This document shows positions 41,350 to 49,073 of a stretch of 64,000 bases of DNA, one piece after another. Numbering within the stretch: the first letter of the stretch is position 1; each line of letters begins with the position of its first letter. Source of the DNA: Aquimarina sp. MAR_2010_214 (GTDB lineage: Bacteria; Bacteroidota; Bacteroidia; Flavobacteriales; Flavobacteriaceae). The position numbers and the translations under genes were made by a program. The stretch covers positions 5,859,501-5,923,500 of the forward strand of contig NZ_PJMS01000001.1 of the NCBI RefSeq assembly GCF_002846555.1, in the 5' to 3' direction. A model generated the notes under the pieces. That model searched no databases, was not told the DNA's origin, and saw only the letters and a program-made list of their open reading frames with translations.

Positions 41350-41512
41350 TTTACGGTTCTTTTGGAAACAAAAGATGAAAAGGGAATTTGGTGAAAATCC
41401 AAAACTGTTCCCGCAACTGTAATACATATCTAAAATTATGATCCATATGCCACTGTAGTGCAACTATGGGAAGGTGATCATAATTGTGTAAAGTCAGGAG
41501 ACCTGCCATAAA
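41350..41512 (+). promoter_or_regulatory. Cobalamin riboswitch
   Basis: Conserved blocks in the right order: GGGAATTTGGTGAAAATCC, then ACTGTTCCCGCAACTGTAA (B12 box-type core), a variable arm with GCCACTGTAGTGC, GGGAAGGTGATC, and the closing AGTCAGGAGACCTGCC. These are the cobalamin aptamer motifs. The [2Fe-2S]/SDR/cobA/cbiX genes start 110 bases downstream. The mode of control (termination or masking of the start) is not obvious; I see no strong T-run terminator. Confidence 0.93.
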
Positions 41513-41621
41513 TCAAAATATACTATTAACTCTCGGGTAAAGGGTTGGTCTTGAATAGCTTTATGTACATTCGTAAAGCAATCTTATTTTTGACTTCTCT
41601 TCCTGTTTTTATTTTTTAATT

Positions 41622-42443
41622 ATGGGAAAAAATCTAAGTAAAGTAAACACCACCTTTCAATTTTGTGATGGAGGGTCTTGCAAAAAAGCAAAAGGTGAAA
41701 TCGCTATACGTGAAGCCAGAGCATATCTTCGTAACAAAGGGCTTTGGGATGCTACTCATACTATTAAAACAAGATGTAATGGTCGATGTGAAGATGCACC
41801 AACCTGGATCGTACAACCTGGTAATTTTTGGTACAAAAACCTGACTCCTGATAAAGCTGTTTCAATTTTGAAATCTCACTTAGAAGAAGATCAACCTGTA
41901 GAAGAATACTTATTATATAAAGAAGGATGGTCGGTCTTACTAACCGAGAATGAAAAAACCATTGCTCCTGTTACTTTTAAAGATAAAACAGATACAGTAT
42001 TAGGAGAAGCTTTGATAGCCCGGTCTTTTGCTTCTGATCAACACCTTTATCCTTTATTTAAGTACTTATTTCAAGAACCAAAACCTATTGCTGTGCAACA
42101 ATACGACGCAGCCACCATTGAAATAAAATCGCCTCATCTGGTAGATTACACCGATGATTATGAGGTAAAAATTACTGGAGAAGAGCTTCAGTTGCAATTA
42201 ACGATCGCCGGAATTCCAAAAGACATTTCAGAAGAGATAGCCGATCGTAAAGTAAGTGTTGCAGAAGTGATCTGGCTTAAAAAATCTACTATCTTTACCA
42301 AAGCAATACGCCTGAAAAACAAAAAAGGAAAACACCTGGTCACATTTTGGATAAAAGATGAGGATACAGTAACCTGGGAACATATCCTTACTGTCTATCT
42401 GGGGATGTCACCAAATCATATAAGAATCAGTGAAGAAGTCTAA
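41622..42443 (+). CDS. [2Fe-2S] ferredoxin-domain protein of the B12 operon
   Basis: 273 residues. The N-terminal thioredoxin-like ferredoxin domain has Cys15 and Cys20 (FQFCDGGSCKKAKG) and Cys52 and Cys56 (TRCNGRCEDAPTWIV), followed by a Phe/Tyr-rich bridge. The second half (about 95-273) is beta-rich and unassigned (IEIKSPHLVDYTDDY, WIKDEDTVTWEHILTVYLGM). First gene after the cobalamin riboswitch; overlaps the next gene by 14 bases. It is probably an electron donor or metal-handling factor in corrin synthesis, but no exact function is known. Confidence 0.8.
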   Translation: MGKNLSKVNTTFQFCDGGSCKKAKGEIAIREARAYLRNKGLWDATHTIKTRCNGRCEDAPTWIVQPGNFWYKNLTPDKAVSILKSHLEEDQPVEEYLLYKEGWSVLLTENEKTIAPVTFKDKTDTVLGEALIARSFASDQHLYPLFKYLFQEPKPIAVQQYDAATIEIKSPHLVDYTDDYEVKITGEELQLQLTIAGIPKDISEEIADRKVSVAEVIWLKKSTIFTKAIRLKNKKGKHLVTFWIKDEDTVTWEHILTVYLGMSPNHIRISEEV

Positions 42444-43245
42444 ACATATAAGTATACTAGGTTGTGGGTGGTTAGGATTACCATTGGCAATAGATCGAAT
42501 TACCAATGGAGATACGGTAAAAGGATCTACAACCACAGAAAGTAAAATCGACAAGCTAAAAACTGAAGGAATTACACCTTATCTTTTTACACTTGGTGAA
42601 TCTTCGGAAAAAGAATACGTAGATTTTCTATCAGGAAGTGAAATTGTCATCATCAATTTTCCTCCTAAACGAATTCCTAATATTATAGAAATATACCAAG
42701 ATCAAATAAAAAGTATACTTCCATTTATTTCTGATACTCAAAAAATAATCTTTATCAGCTCTACTTCGGTATACCAAAACACAAATGGAGAAGTAACTGA
42801 AACACTCGTTGTTTCTCCCGAAAAAGAATCAGGAAAGGCTGTTGCGGCTGTAGAGCAATTATTGCAAGAACAATTTGAAAATAGAGTGACCATTATTCGA
42901 TTATCAGGTCTTATTGGTGATGATCGCTTACCAGGTCGATTTCTTGCCAATAAAAAAGAAGTCCAGAATGGAGATGTTCCTATTAATGTAATTCATAGAG
43001 AGGATTGTATTGGATTAATTAATGCGGTTATAGAAAAAGAAGCCTGGGGAGAAATTATAAATGGTTGCGCAGACCAACACCCGATACGAAAAGAATACTA
43101 TACACTTGCTGCCCAAAAAATAGGGCTTACCCCTCCTACTTTTATCAAACAAGAAAAGCAAGCCTATAAGATTATCTCCAATACCAAAAGTAAAACACTT
43201 TTAGGATATTCTTATATTCACCCTGATCCTTTAAAATTGATTTGA
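42430..43245 (+). CDS. NAD(P)-binding Rossmann protein (epimerase-like) in the B12 operon
   Basis: 271 residues. An N-terminal Rossmann motif ILGCGWLGLPLA (about 9-20), IIFISSTSVYQNTNG (about 105-120), and a C-terminal part with NVIHREDCIGLINAVI and GEIINGCADQHPIRKEYY. It resembles the YeeZ-like group of the NAD-dependent epimerase family (the SDR signature YxxxK is not visible). Riboswitch context suggests a role in corrinoid synthesis, perhaps a reductase for a missing step; this is inference. Its stop is two bases before the cobA start. Confidence 0.78.
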   Translation: MKKSKHISILGCGWLGLPLAIDRITNGDTVKGSTTTESKIDKLKTEGITPYLFTLGESSEKEYVDFLSGSEIVIINFPPKRIPNIIEIYQDQIKSILPFISDTQKIIFISSTSVYQNTNGEVTETLVVSPEKESGKAVAAVEQLLQEQFENRVTIIRLSGLIGDDRLPGRFLANKKEVQNGDVPINVIHREDCIGLINAVIEKEAWGEIINGCADQHPIRKEYYTLAAQKIGLTPPTFIKQEKQAYKIISNTKSKTLLGYSYIHPDPLKLI

Positions 43246-43247
43246 TC

Positions 43248-43970
43248 ATGAATATTATAGCCATAGTAGGTGCTGGCCCGGGAGATCCAGAATTATTAAC
43301 TGTAAAAGCATCTCGTCTTATCAAAGAAGCAGATGTGATCTTTCATGATAATCTCGTTTCAGATCTTATTTTAGCAATTAATACAACTGGAGAAAAAGTA
43401 TATGTGGGGCGTAAATTTGGAGACACTTCGGATCAAATAGAACGCCAGCAAAAGATCAATGAATTACTCTGTGCTCATTACCAGAAAGGCAAAAAAGTAG
43501 TTCGCCTTAAATCTGGTGATCCTTATGTCTACGGAAGAGCGGCTGAAGAAGCACGATATTTAACAGAAAAAAATGTTCCTTTTGAGGTGATTCCGGGTAT
43601 TTCTGCAGCACTGGCAGCTGCTAATATTTTTAATATCCCCATTACTGAAAGGAATAAGTCTAATGCCATGCTGATATGTACGGCACATACTGCTGATTAT
43701 TCTTTTGAACAACTAACGGGGATTGCGCATATGCTTAAAGCCGGAAATACCATTTCTATATATATGGGACTTAAAAGCCTGCATAGGATTATCCCTAAAC
43801 TTTTAGAAGTATGCGAAGACGATACTATCCCAGTTAATGCAGCCTCTAATGTATCGAGATCTAATCAGGAAATTATAACAGGAACGCTAGGGAATATACA
43901 AGAACAGATCAAAAACAGCACATTACAAATGCCTGTGGTGTTACTTATTGGAGCTAATCCTATTCGGTAA
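43248..43970 (+). CDS. cobA: Uroporphyrinogen-III C-methyltransferase
   Basis: 240 residues. An in-frame TTG at 43242 lies within the previous gene; I use ATG 43248. SUMT motifs: VGAGPGDPELLTVKA (about 7-21), VRLKSGDPYVYGRAAEEA (about 85-102), FEVIPGISAALAAANIFNIPITERN (about 113-137), VVLLIGANPI at the end. It makes precorrin-2 from uroporphyrinogen III with two SAM, the entry to sirohaem and cobalamin. It is the third gene after the cobalamin riboswitch. Confidence 0.96.
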   Translation: MNIIAIVGAGPGDPELLTVKASRLIKEADVIFHDNLVSDLILAINTTGEKVYVGRKFGDTSDQIERQQKINELLCAHYQKGKKVVRLKSGDPYVYGRAAEEARYLTEKNVPFEVIPGISAALAAANIFNIPITERNKSNAMLICTAHTADYSFEQLTGIAHMLKAGNTISIYMGLKSLHRIIPKLLEVCEDDTIPVNAASNVSRSNQEIITGTLGNIQEQIKNSTLQMPVVLLIGANPIR

Positions 43971-43983
43971 ATTAATGTTTGTC

Positions 43984-44003
43984 ATTCCAGTGCAGACTGG
44001 AAT
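43984..44003. repeat. Small perfect hairpin between cobA and cbiX
   Basis: ATTCCAGT-gcag-ACTGGAAT, an 8-bp perfect stem with a four-base loop, in the 77-base gap between cobA and cbiX. It could be a processing or stabilising stem in the operon mRNA or a dispersed repeat unit. Confidence 0.6.
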
Positions 44004-44047
44004 CCATTTTCAACTATAGTCGATAATTCAATTTATAAATAAAAACA

Positions 44048-44986
44048 ATGAAAGAAGGAATATTACTTTGTGGACACGGAAGTCGTAGAGAAGCTGCCAT
44101 CACTTCTTTTAAACGACTAGTAAGTATCCTAAAAGAACGTTATGAGAGTAACTATGAAGTAGATTATGGTTTTTTAGAATTTAATCACCCTACTTACGAG
44201 GCTGCTGTAGAGCGCATGTACCTAAACGGAATTCGAAAAATATATGCTTTACCCGTAATTTTATTTGCTGGGTCTCATGCAAAAAATGATATCCCTTATG
44301 AATTGAACACCATTCAAAGTTATCACGAGGATCTCTCCATTGCTATGGGAAAACACATTGGTGTCAATTCCTTTTTGTTGGATCTTGCTGTAAAACGAAT
44401 TGAAGAGACCGAAGCTACTTTATCTAAACTAGATCGAAAAGAAACCTGCCTGGTGGTTGTGGGTAGAGGGACAACTGATCCTGATGCCAATAGTGATGTA
44501 TGTAAACTAACCAGTATGCTTTGGGAAGGAATGGGATTTGGATTTGCTACCACAGCTTACAGTGGAACAGCCTATCCCAAAGTCGATGAATCGCTACAAA
44601 TGATTGAAAAATTAGGATTTAAACGAACTATCGTTATTCCTTTTTTCTTTTTTACAGGAGTATTACTAGAACGTATTTATGGCCATGTCACCGATATGAA
44701 TACATCTTCTGCCTTAGAATATATCTATACAGACCCTTTTGGTACCGATGAATTATTGATGAAAGCTTTTGACGAGCGTTTAGAAGAAGCCAAAAGCGGT
44801 ACTGCCCATATGAATTGTCAACTTTGTAAATATCGAAAACAAGTGGTAGGATTTGAACAAGATTTTGGTAAAGAACAAGTTGGGCACCACCTTAATGTAA
44901 AAGGTATCCTTTTTGAAGAAGATGAGAAACCCGGTGAAGTAAAAAACTCATTGGGTAGCAAAATCAAGAAGGTATTGGGGATTTAA
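44048..44986 (+). CDS. cbiX: Sirohydrochlorin chelatase, long CbiX
   Basis: 312 residues with two chelatase-fold halves. GILLCGHGSRREAAITSF carries His10, the metal-binding catalytic residue; VVGRGTTDPDANSDV and FFFTGVLLERIYGHV mark the second half. The C-terminus (about 256-312) has CQLCKYRKQVVGFEQDFG with a CxxC pair and a Lys-rich end, typical of the long CbiX of Bacteroidota and cyanobacteria. It inserts cobalt (or iron) into sirohydrochlorin after CobA. Last gene of the riboswitch operon. Confidence 0.94.
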   Translation: MKEGILLCGHGSRREAAITSFKRLVSILKERYESNYEVDYGFLEFNHPTYEAAVERMYLNGIRKIYALPVILFAGSHAKNDIPYELNTIQSYHEDLSIAMGKHIGVNSFLLDLAVKRIEETEATLSKLDRKETCLVVVGRGTTDPDANSDVCKLTSMLWEGMGFGFATTAYSGTAYPKVDESLQMIEKLGFKRTIVIPFFFFTGVLLERIYGHVTDMNTSSALEYIYTDPFGTDELLMKAFDERLEEAKSGTAHMNCQLCKYRKQVVGFEQDFGKEQVGHHLNVKGILFEEDEKPGEVKNSLGSKIKKVLGI

Positions 44987-45332
44987 ATCTTCAGAATTTC
45001 AATTCTTATAATTTTACCAAAAATAGAGCGCTAAACTCAAGACATATACAATACAAACCTTATGTGACAGTATGGGTTCTCCACTAGATATCCTCATCTC
45101 TATTTAAGTATTGATTTGGGATGTATCTATTCGCTTTTGTTTCTTCCTAAAATCTATTTATTATAGTAAATACTAATTATCAATACTATAATTAAAAACA
45201 TTCTCTCATTCTGGATCTATCATTATAGGTAATTATAGCGCTATGGATTTTATAAATATTTTATAAAATATAATTTGTTAGTCAACACTAACTTTTTTAG
45301 TTTTACACAGCTAATATTTTATATACTTATAC
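44987..45332. other. Gene-free promoter region of the SOD operon
   Basis: 346 bp, very A+T-rich. No coding frame. It holds the dyad at 45277-45292 and the sequence TATAATTTG just upstream of it, which resembles a -7 box with one extra base. The first part has no visible signal. Confidence 0.5.
45277..45292. promoter_or_regulatory. Dyad-symmetric candidate operator upstream of the SOD operon
   Basis: GTTAGT-caac-ACTAAC is a perfect 6-bp inverted repeat with a four-base centre, directly after TATAATTTG and 41 bases before the first start codon. Its size and position fit a MarR/TetR- or Rrf2-like repressor site over the transcription start. The regulator is not identified. Confidence 0.45.
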
Positions 45333-45509
45333 ATGGACTACGCTATTGAATTATTAGAGATAAAAAAATGGCAGTTAAACCGTGAAATCATGAATAAAAA
45401 TCTTCTGCAAAAAGATATCAGAAAAGGAATCTCCGAATTATCAAAAGTCACAGAAATAACCAAAGCAATAAAGATTTTGAAATCAAAAAAATATAAACAC
45501 AAAAATTAA
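45333..45509 (+). CDS. 58-residue helical small protein
   Basis: A short reading frame encodes a 58-residue protein beginning MDYAIELLEIKKWQLNREI and ending KAIKILKSKKYKHKN. It is fully helical with a leucine/isoleucine heptad-like spacing and a basic C-terminus. The stop is three bases before the SOD start, so the two are almost certainly co-translated. Small coiled-coil proteins of this kind are often missed in annotation. Function unknown. Confidence 0.7.
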   Translation: MDYAIELLEIKKWQLNREIMNKNLLQKDIRKGISELSKVTEITKAIKILKSKKYKHKN

Positions 45510-45512
45510 AAC

Positions 45513-46109
45513 ATGAAGATTACACAACAAATACCAGATCTACCGTATGACAAAAAATCACTTGCTCCTATGGTCACAGAAGAAACTTTTGATTACCATT
45601 ATGAAAAACATCATGCAGCTTATGTACATAATTTAAATACATTGATAAAAGACACTCCATTAGTAGACGTCACGGTACAAGAAATTATCCAATATGGGTT
45701 TCAACATAATGATACTCTCCTTTTCAATAATGCTGCACAGCACTGGAATCATAGCTTCTTCTGGCATTGTTTATCTCCAGATGAAGGAAAAAAACCACAT
45801 GGAAAGATCAAAAAACTTATCGAAAGAGATTTTGAAACATTCGAAAAATTTAAAAAGCAATTCTCTACCAGTGCCATTAAATTATTTGGTGCAGGTTGGA
45901 CCTGGCTTGTGCAAAACCAGGAAGGAAAATTAGAAATTCTATCCCTGAAAGATGCTCAAACTCCTATAATAGAAAACAAAACCCCTATCCTAACACTTGA
46001 TGTCTGGGAACATGCTTACTATATTGATTATCGTAATGCACGTCCAAAATTTGTAGAAAGTTTTTGGGAGATTGTAAACTGGAGTTTTGCTAATCAAAAT
46101 CTAAAATAA
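45513..46109 (+). CDS. sodB: Superoxide dismutase, iron type
   Basis: 198 residues. Metal ligands His29 (FDYHYEKHH), His80 (AQHWNHSFFW), Asp163 and His167 (LTLDVWEHAYYIDY). The Gln in FNNAAQHWNH (residue 76) and LFGAGWTWLV fit the Fe-preferring type rather than Mn. No signal peptide, so cytoplasmic. It dismutates superoxide to oxygen and peroxide. Middle gene of a three-gene operon; the next gene starts one base after its stop. Confidence 0.95.
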   Translation: MKITQQIPDLPYDKKSLAPMVTEETFDYHYEKHHAAYVHNLNTLIKDTPLVDVTVQEIIQYGFQHNDTLLFNNAAQHWNHSFFWHCLSPDEGKKPHGKIKKLIERDFETFEKFKKQFSTSAIKLFGAGWTWLVQNQEGKLEILSLKDAQTPIIENKTPILTLDVWEHAYYIDYRNARPKFVESFWEIVNWSFANQNLK

Positions 46110-46110
46110 G

Positions 46111-46560
46111 ATGAGTGAATTATGTACTAATCATATTGAAAATTATTGGAAATCCAAAATAACAACTTCTAACATTTTGTTTAATAAAGGTAAACTCGAC
46201 GAAGCATTATTAGGCTATAAAGACGCTCTCTACAGAGCTGAAATATTAAATATAAACCAGTCGGATTGTATTCGAGATCATATTCCATTTATACAGATAT
46301 ATATCATTTCTTGCAATAACATTGCTAATACCTATAAGGAATTGAAACAGCTTGAAGAAGCTGAAAACACACTTAAAAGAGTCGTCTATTACCTTTTACA
46401 TTTATCCAGTAATAAAGACTTAAACATAAATGAAATTAAAACAGAACTAAAAAGAGCTACCATTGCCTATATAAATTTTGTAAAGGAAAATGGAGGAGAC
46501 AGAAAACAACAGGAACTATTATTTACCGTATTAAAAGAACAGTTAATAGAAAGTCATTAA
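46111..46560 (+). CDS. TPR-like protein of the SOD operon
   Basis: 149 residues, helical, with TPR-like repeats (about 15-45: ILFNKGKLDEALLGYKDALYRAEIL; about 68-95: IISCNNIANTYKELKQLEEAENTLKRVV). Several Cys (C5, C51, C70). It starts one base after the SOD stop, giving tight translational coupling. Such small TPR proteins beside SOD occur in flavobacteria; the partner is unknown. Confidence 0.8.
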   Translation: MSELCTNHIENYWKSKITTSNILFNKGKLDEALLGYKDALYRAEILNINQSDCIRDHIPFIQIYIISCNNIANTYKELKQLEEAENTLKRVVYYLLHLSSNKDLNINEIKTELKRATIAYINFVKENGGDRKQQELLFTVLKEQLIESH

Positions 46561-46574
46561 TTACTACCAAAAAC

Positions 46575-46643
46575 GTGAGTTCGATATAATATCTGGATTC
46601 AATTACTATTTGTTAAAATCAATAGTTATTATATCAAACTCAC
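46575..46643. repeat. Long imperfect inverted repeat after the SOD operon
   Basis: GTGAGTT-c-GATATAAT (46575-46590) pairs with ATTATATC-a-AACTCAC (46628-46643), with a further ACTATT/AATAGT stem inside. It lies 15 bases after the stop of the TPR gene, between convergent genes, and so is probably a bidirectional transcript end, although no T run follows. Confidence 0.65.
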
Positions 46644-46705
46644 CTAAGTAAAATAGTAGTTTAGTAATACTTAAAAACAGCTATTTCTGTTATGCCATTT
46701 ATCTA

Positions 46706-47275
46706 TCAAAATTGATAACCAATACGCAAATGCAAATTTATAGCAGCTTCGCCTTTATCTTTTGAGAATCCGGCATTTTTAGAAAAATAATGGATATATC
46801 CCACTCCTACTCCAGCCTCATAATTAAAATGTTTCCCTATGTTTCTTCTAATTCCCCAAGTCGGAATTATAGATAGATCTGTCACTATTTTGGTATCTTC
46901 TTTATTATCTAAAACAAGTAGCAGATCAGAATGATGCAAACTCGTTTTTAGAGAAAAGAAATTACCACTATTACCATCTATGCGTTTTGATTTACTTTCG
47001 CGCTTAGCCAAATTATAGTACCAACGAGGTTCTAGAGTAACTACAGTGGTTAATAAAAAACCTGTGTCTGGATAAAAATCGCTCTTTCCATTTCGGGCAT
47101 CAAAACCTAACTCACTTCTTAATGCTATTTGATTTGATAGTTTTAACTCATTATATATCCAGAATCCTGCAAACCCTGTTTGTATTCCAAATGTTGATTG
47201 CTCTACACTAGCATTTTGAGATCTCACAAGTAGCGTGAATGCACAAAAGGCCAAAGTCAATATGATTTTTTTCAT
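46706..47275 (-). CDS. Small outer-membrane beta-barrel protein
   Basis: 189 residues. Signal peptide MKKIILTLAFCAFTLLVRSQ; then eight to ten beta strands with alternating hydrophobic residues, aromatic ends (ALRSELGFDAR, LEPRWYYNLAKR, YEAGVGVGYIHYF) and a C-terminal strand LHLRIGYQF ending in Phe, the BAM recognition signal. It lies 103 bases after the AraC gene in the same direction and may be regulated with it. Confidence 0.85.
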   Translation of the reverse strand: MKKIILTLAFCAFTLLVRSQNASVEQSTFGIQTGFAGFWIYNELKLSNQIALRSELGFDARNGKSDFYPDTGFLLTTVVTLEPRWYYNLAKRESKSKRIDGNSGNFFSLKTSLHHSDLLLVLDNKEDTKIVTDLSIIPTWGIRRNIGKHFNYEAGVGVGYIHYFSKNAGFSKDKGEAAINLHLRIGYQF

Positions 47276-47378
47276 TGTATTATATGTTTATAAATTCAAT
47301 AGCAAATCAATGAATTTATAAGCGCTTTGGTTGACCGATAGATGCAGTGGTGCTCTTTTTCTAAAAAAAGATACTATT

Positions 47379-48503
47379 TTACGAAAATTGCTTTTTATAA
47401 ACCGAAGGAGAGCATCCTGTTTCTTTTTTGAAAATCCTGTTAAAACTAGTTCTTGACTTAAAACCACACTCACATGCAATCCCAAATAGATTATAATTAT
47501 CATATAAATCTGACTGTATTTTTTCTTTTACCGCATTAATTCGATATGTATTAATTAAGTCATAGAATGTAGTATTCATGTATTGATTTAACAACATAGA
47601 GAGTTTTTTATCTGTTGTAGAAATTTGATTTGCTAATTTCCCTAGAGTTAAATCTTCATCCAAATAAGGACGATTTGTTACTAAAATGAGTTCTAGTTTA
47701 CTTTTTAATGTTTCAAATTCTTCTTTCTTAAAACTTGGCAAAGTATTTTTTGACTTATTGGTAGTGAATTGATCTTCTTCTAATAAATAATCCGGCAATA
47801 ATACGCTAGATTGATTTACCCCATAATATCCCAAAAATGAAATTAGAATGATCATTGTTATTACAGAAACAAAATCTGCATTCCAATCAAAATCACCATA
47901 AAAGGATTCGTAAATTTTGAGCATTACATCAATACTAATGACACACAGTGCGCCCTGCAACATAATTCTTATCCAATTAAAATCATATTTGGTTAGATTT
48001 GAATATTTAGATTTCATCAACTTCCTATATTTTGATAGTAATCGTAGTGAGATAATGAGATATAACATCAAATGTAAATCTCCAATTCTGATAAAAAAAT
48101 ATATAAAATCTGATAGTATATATGACAATCTATCTATACTAAATATACCGTATAACAATGTTGGAACTGCAATAAAAACAGTATATAATGCCGCTGGAAT
48201 AAAATGTGGAAGCGAATTCTTTACCAGATTTTCTTCTTTTAAGAATAACGATTTTATATACAAAAGTAATAATGGGCCTACCACCAAAACAGTGATATCA
48301 TTGGGAATAAAACAGATTCGAAACAACCAAATAATATCATGTAACAGTGCATAAAAACATAGGATAACACATCCCAGAAAGACAAAAAACACAGTCAGTA
48401 TTTTTTGTGATAACTGTTTCTTTTTTGATTTTATCAATAGCAATAACAGTATTGCTATAATGATAACACCACCAACTAAAACAAAATCTACAAGAAGCTT
48501 CAT
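47379..48503 (-). CDS. Membrane-bound AraC family regulator (7TM-HTH)
   Basis: 374 residues. Seven hydrophobic helices from about 8 to 235 (FVLVGGVIIIAILLLLLI, VVGPLLLLYIKSLF, ISFLGYYGV...) followed by a C-terminal AraC HTH pair (about 270-374): TLGKLANQISTTDKKLSMLLNQYMNTTFYDLINTYRI, then YNLFGIACECGFKSRTSFNRIFKKETGCSPSVYKK. The membrane domain is of the 7TM sensor kind common in Bacteroidota. The adjacent outer-membrane barrel gene is a likely target. Confidence 0.92.
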   Translation of the reverse strand: MKLLVDFVLVGGVIIIAILLLLLIKSKKKQLSQKILTVFFVFLGCVILCFYALLHDIIWLFRICFIPNDITVLVVGPLLLLYIKSLFLKEENLVKNSLPHFIPAALYTVFIAVPTLLYGIFSIDRLSYILSDFIYFFIRIGDLHLMLYLIISLRLLSKYRKLMKSKYSNLTKYDFNWIRIMLQGALCVISIDVMLKIYESFYGDFDWNADFVSVITMIILISFLGYYGVNQSSVLLPDYLLEEDQFTTNKSKNTLPSFKKEEFETLKSKLELILVTNRPYLDEDLTLGKLANQISTTDKKLSMLLNQYMNTTFYDLINTYRINAVKEKIQSDLYDNYNLFGIACECGFKSRTSFNRIFKKETGCSPSVYKKQFS

Positions 48504-48677
48504 TATCTATTTTTGAACAATACAGGTTTTTAATTAAGACTGCAAAAAGTAAAATGATGTTGCATTTTTTATGTTAAGAGGCCTTGCATAGGTCTGTCTA
48601 TACCTTATCAAGGTACTCTCCCAATGATAAACAAGGTGATTGATTGGACAAAATGCTAGCTCGAGCAATCGAAGTGC

Positions 48678-48755
48678 TACTTCTAAAGAATTTACAAGGT
48701 ACTTCGAAGGGTTACCAAAGTAGTTCGAAGGATTAAAAAGGTAGTTCGAACCACC
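48678..48755. repeat. Degenerate 21-bp tandem repeats with TTCGAA core, block 1
   Basis: Units TACTTCTAAAGAATTTACAAGG, TACTTCGAAGGGTTACCAAAG, TAGTTCGAAGGATTAAAAAGG and the terminal TAGTTCGAACCACC follow head to tail. Consensus TAsTTCGAAGGrTTA. The block ends in the near-palindrome GGTAGTTCGAACCACC. Confidence 0.7.
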
Positions 48756-48825
48756 TTTTTTGAGGTCGTTACCTCTAAAAACATCACAAAAAACTCTTAA
48801 ATGATCACTTTTACTCCTCATTATA

Positions 48826-48882
48826 TAGCTTCGAAGCGTTAAAGGATCAGCTCGAAGAATTAATGTAATACTTCGAACTACC
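48826..48882. repeat. TTCGAA repeats, block 2
   Basis: TAGCTTCGAAGCGTTAAAGGATC, AGCTCGAAGAATTAATGTAA and TACTTCGAACTACC; same unit type as block 1, 70 bases away and with the same terminal CGAACYACC. Each unit holds a palindromic TTCGAA or CGAAG core. Confidence 0.6.
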
Positions 48883-49073
48883 TTTGGCCGGGTTTGACCC
48901 CATATCGATATGGGACGTCCCCCTTATTGACAAGGGGGAGTTATAGGTATATTCACTCATTGTTTCACGATATTAACCCTAATTCTAGTTGAAGCATTTA
49001 TGTGATATATAGATTACTATATTTAGTCTATCTGTACATTTTCAGGTTGTTTTTATCAATATTTCCTGAAGGC

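Larger units (their letters stand above)
48504..49073. other. Gene-free stretch with TTCGAA tandem repeats
   Basis: 570 bp without a supported gene. Two blocks of degenerate 20-22-bp tandem units lie at 48678-48755 and 48826-48882. A 95-codon minus-strand frame through the first block is probably accidental, because its NYLFNPS/NYFGNPS/KYLVNSL heptads simply translate the repeats. The right part has a small dyad (CATATCGATATG, about 48900) and GTCCCCCTTATTGACAAGGGGGA, a C-rich hairpin (48917-48938). Confidence 0.5.

Noticed and set aside
47288..47503. 71-codon minus-strand frame at the end of the AraC gene
   Set aside because: It overlaps the AraC coding sequence in another frame and has no independent support.
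48534..48821. 95-codon minus-strand frame
   Set aside because: It mainly translates the 21-bp tandem repeats and their flanks, has no start signal or homology, and shows no codon preference.
48678..48882. Possible CRISPR array
   Set aside because: Units are contiguous and degenerate, with no unique spacers and no cas genes.
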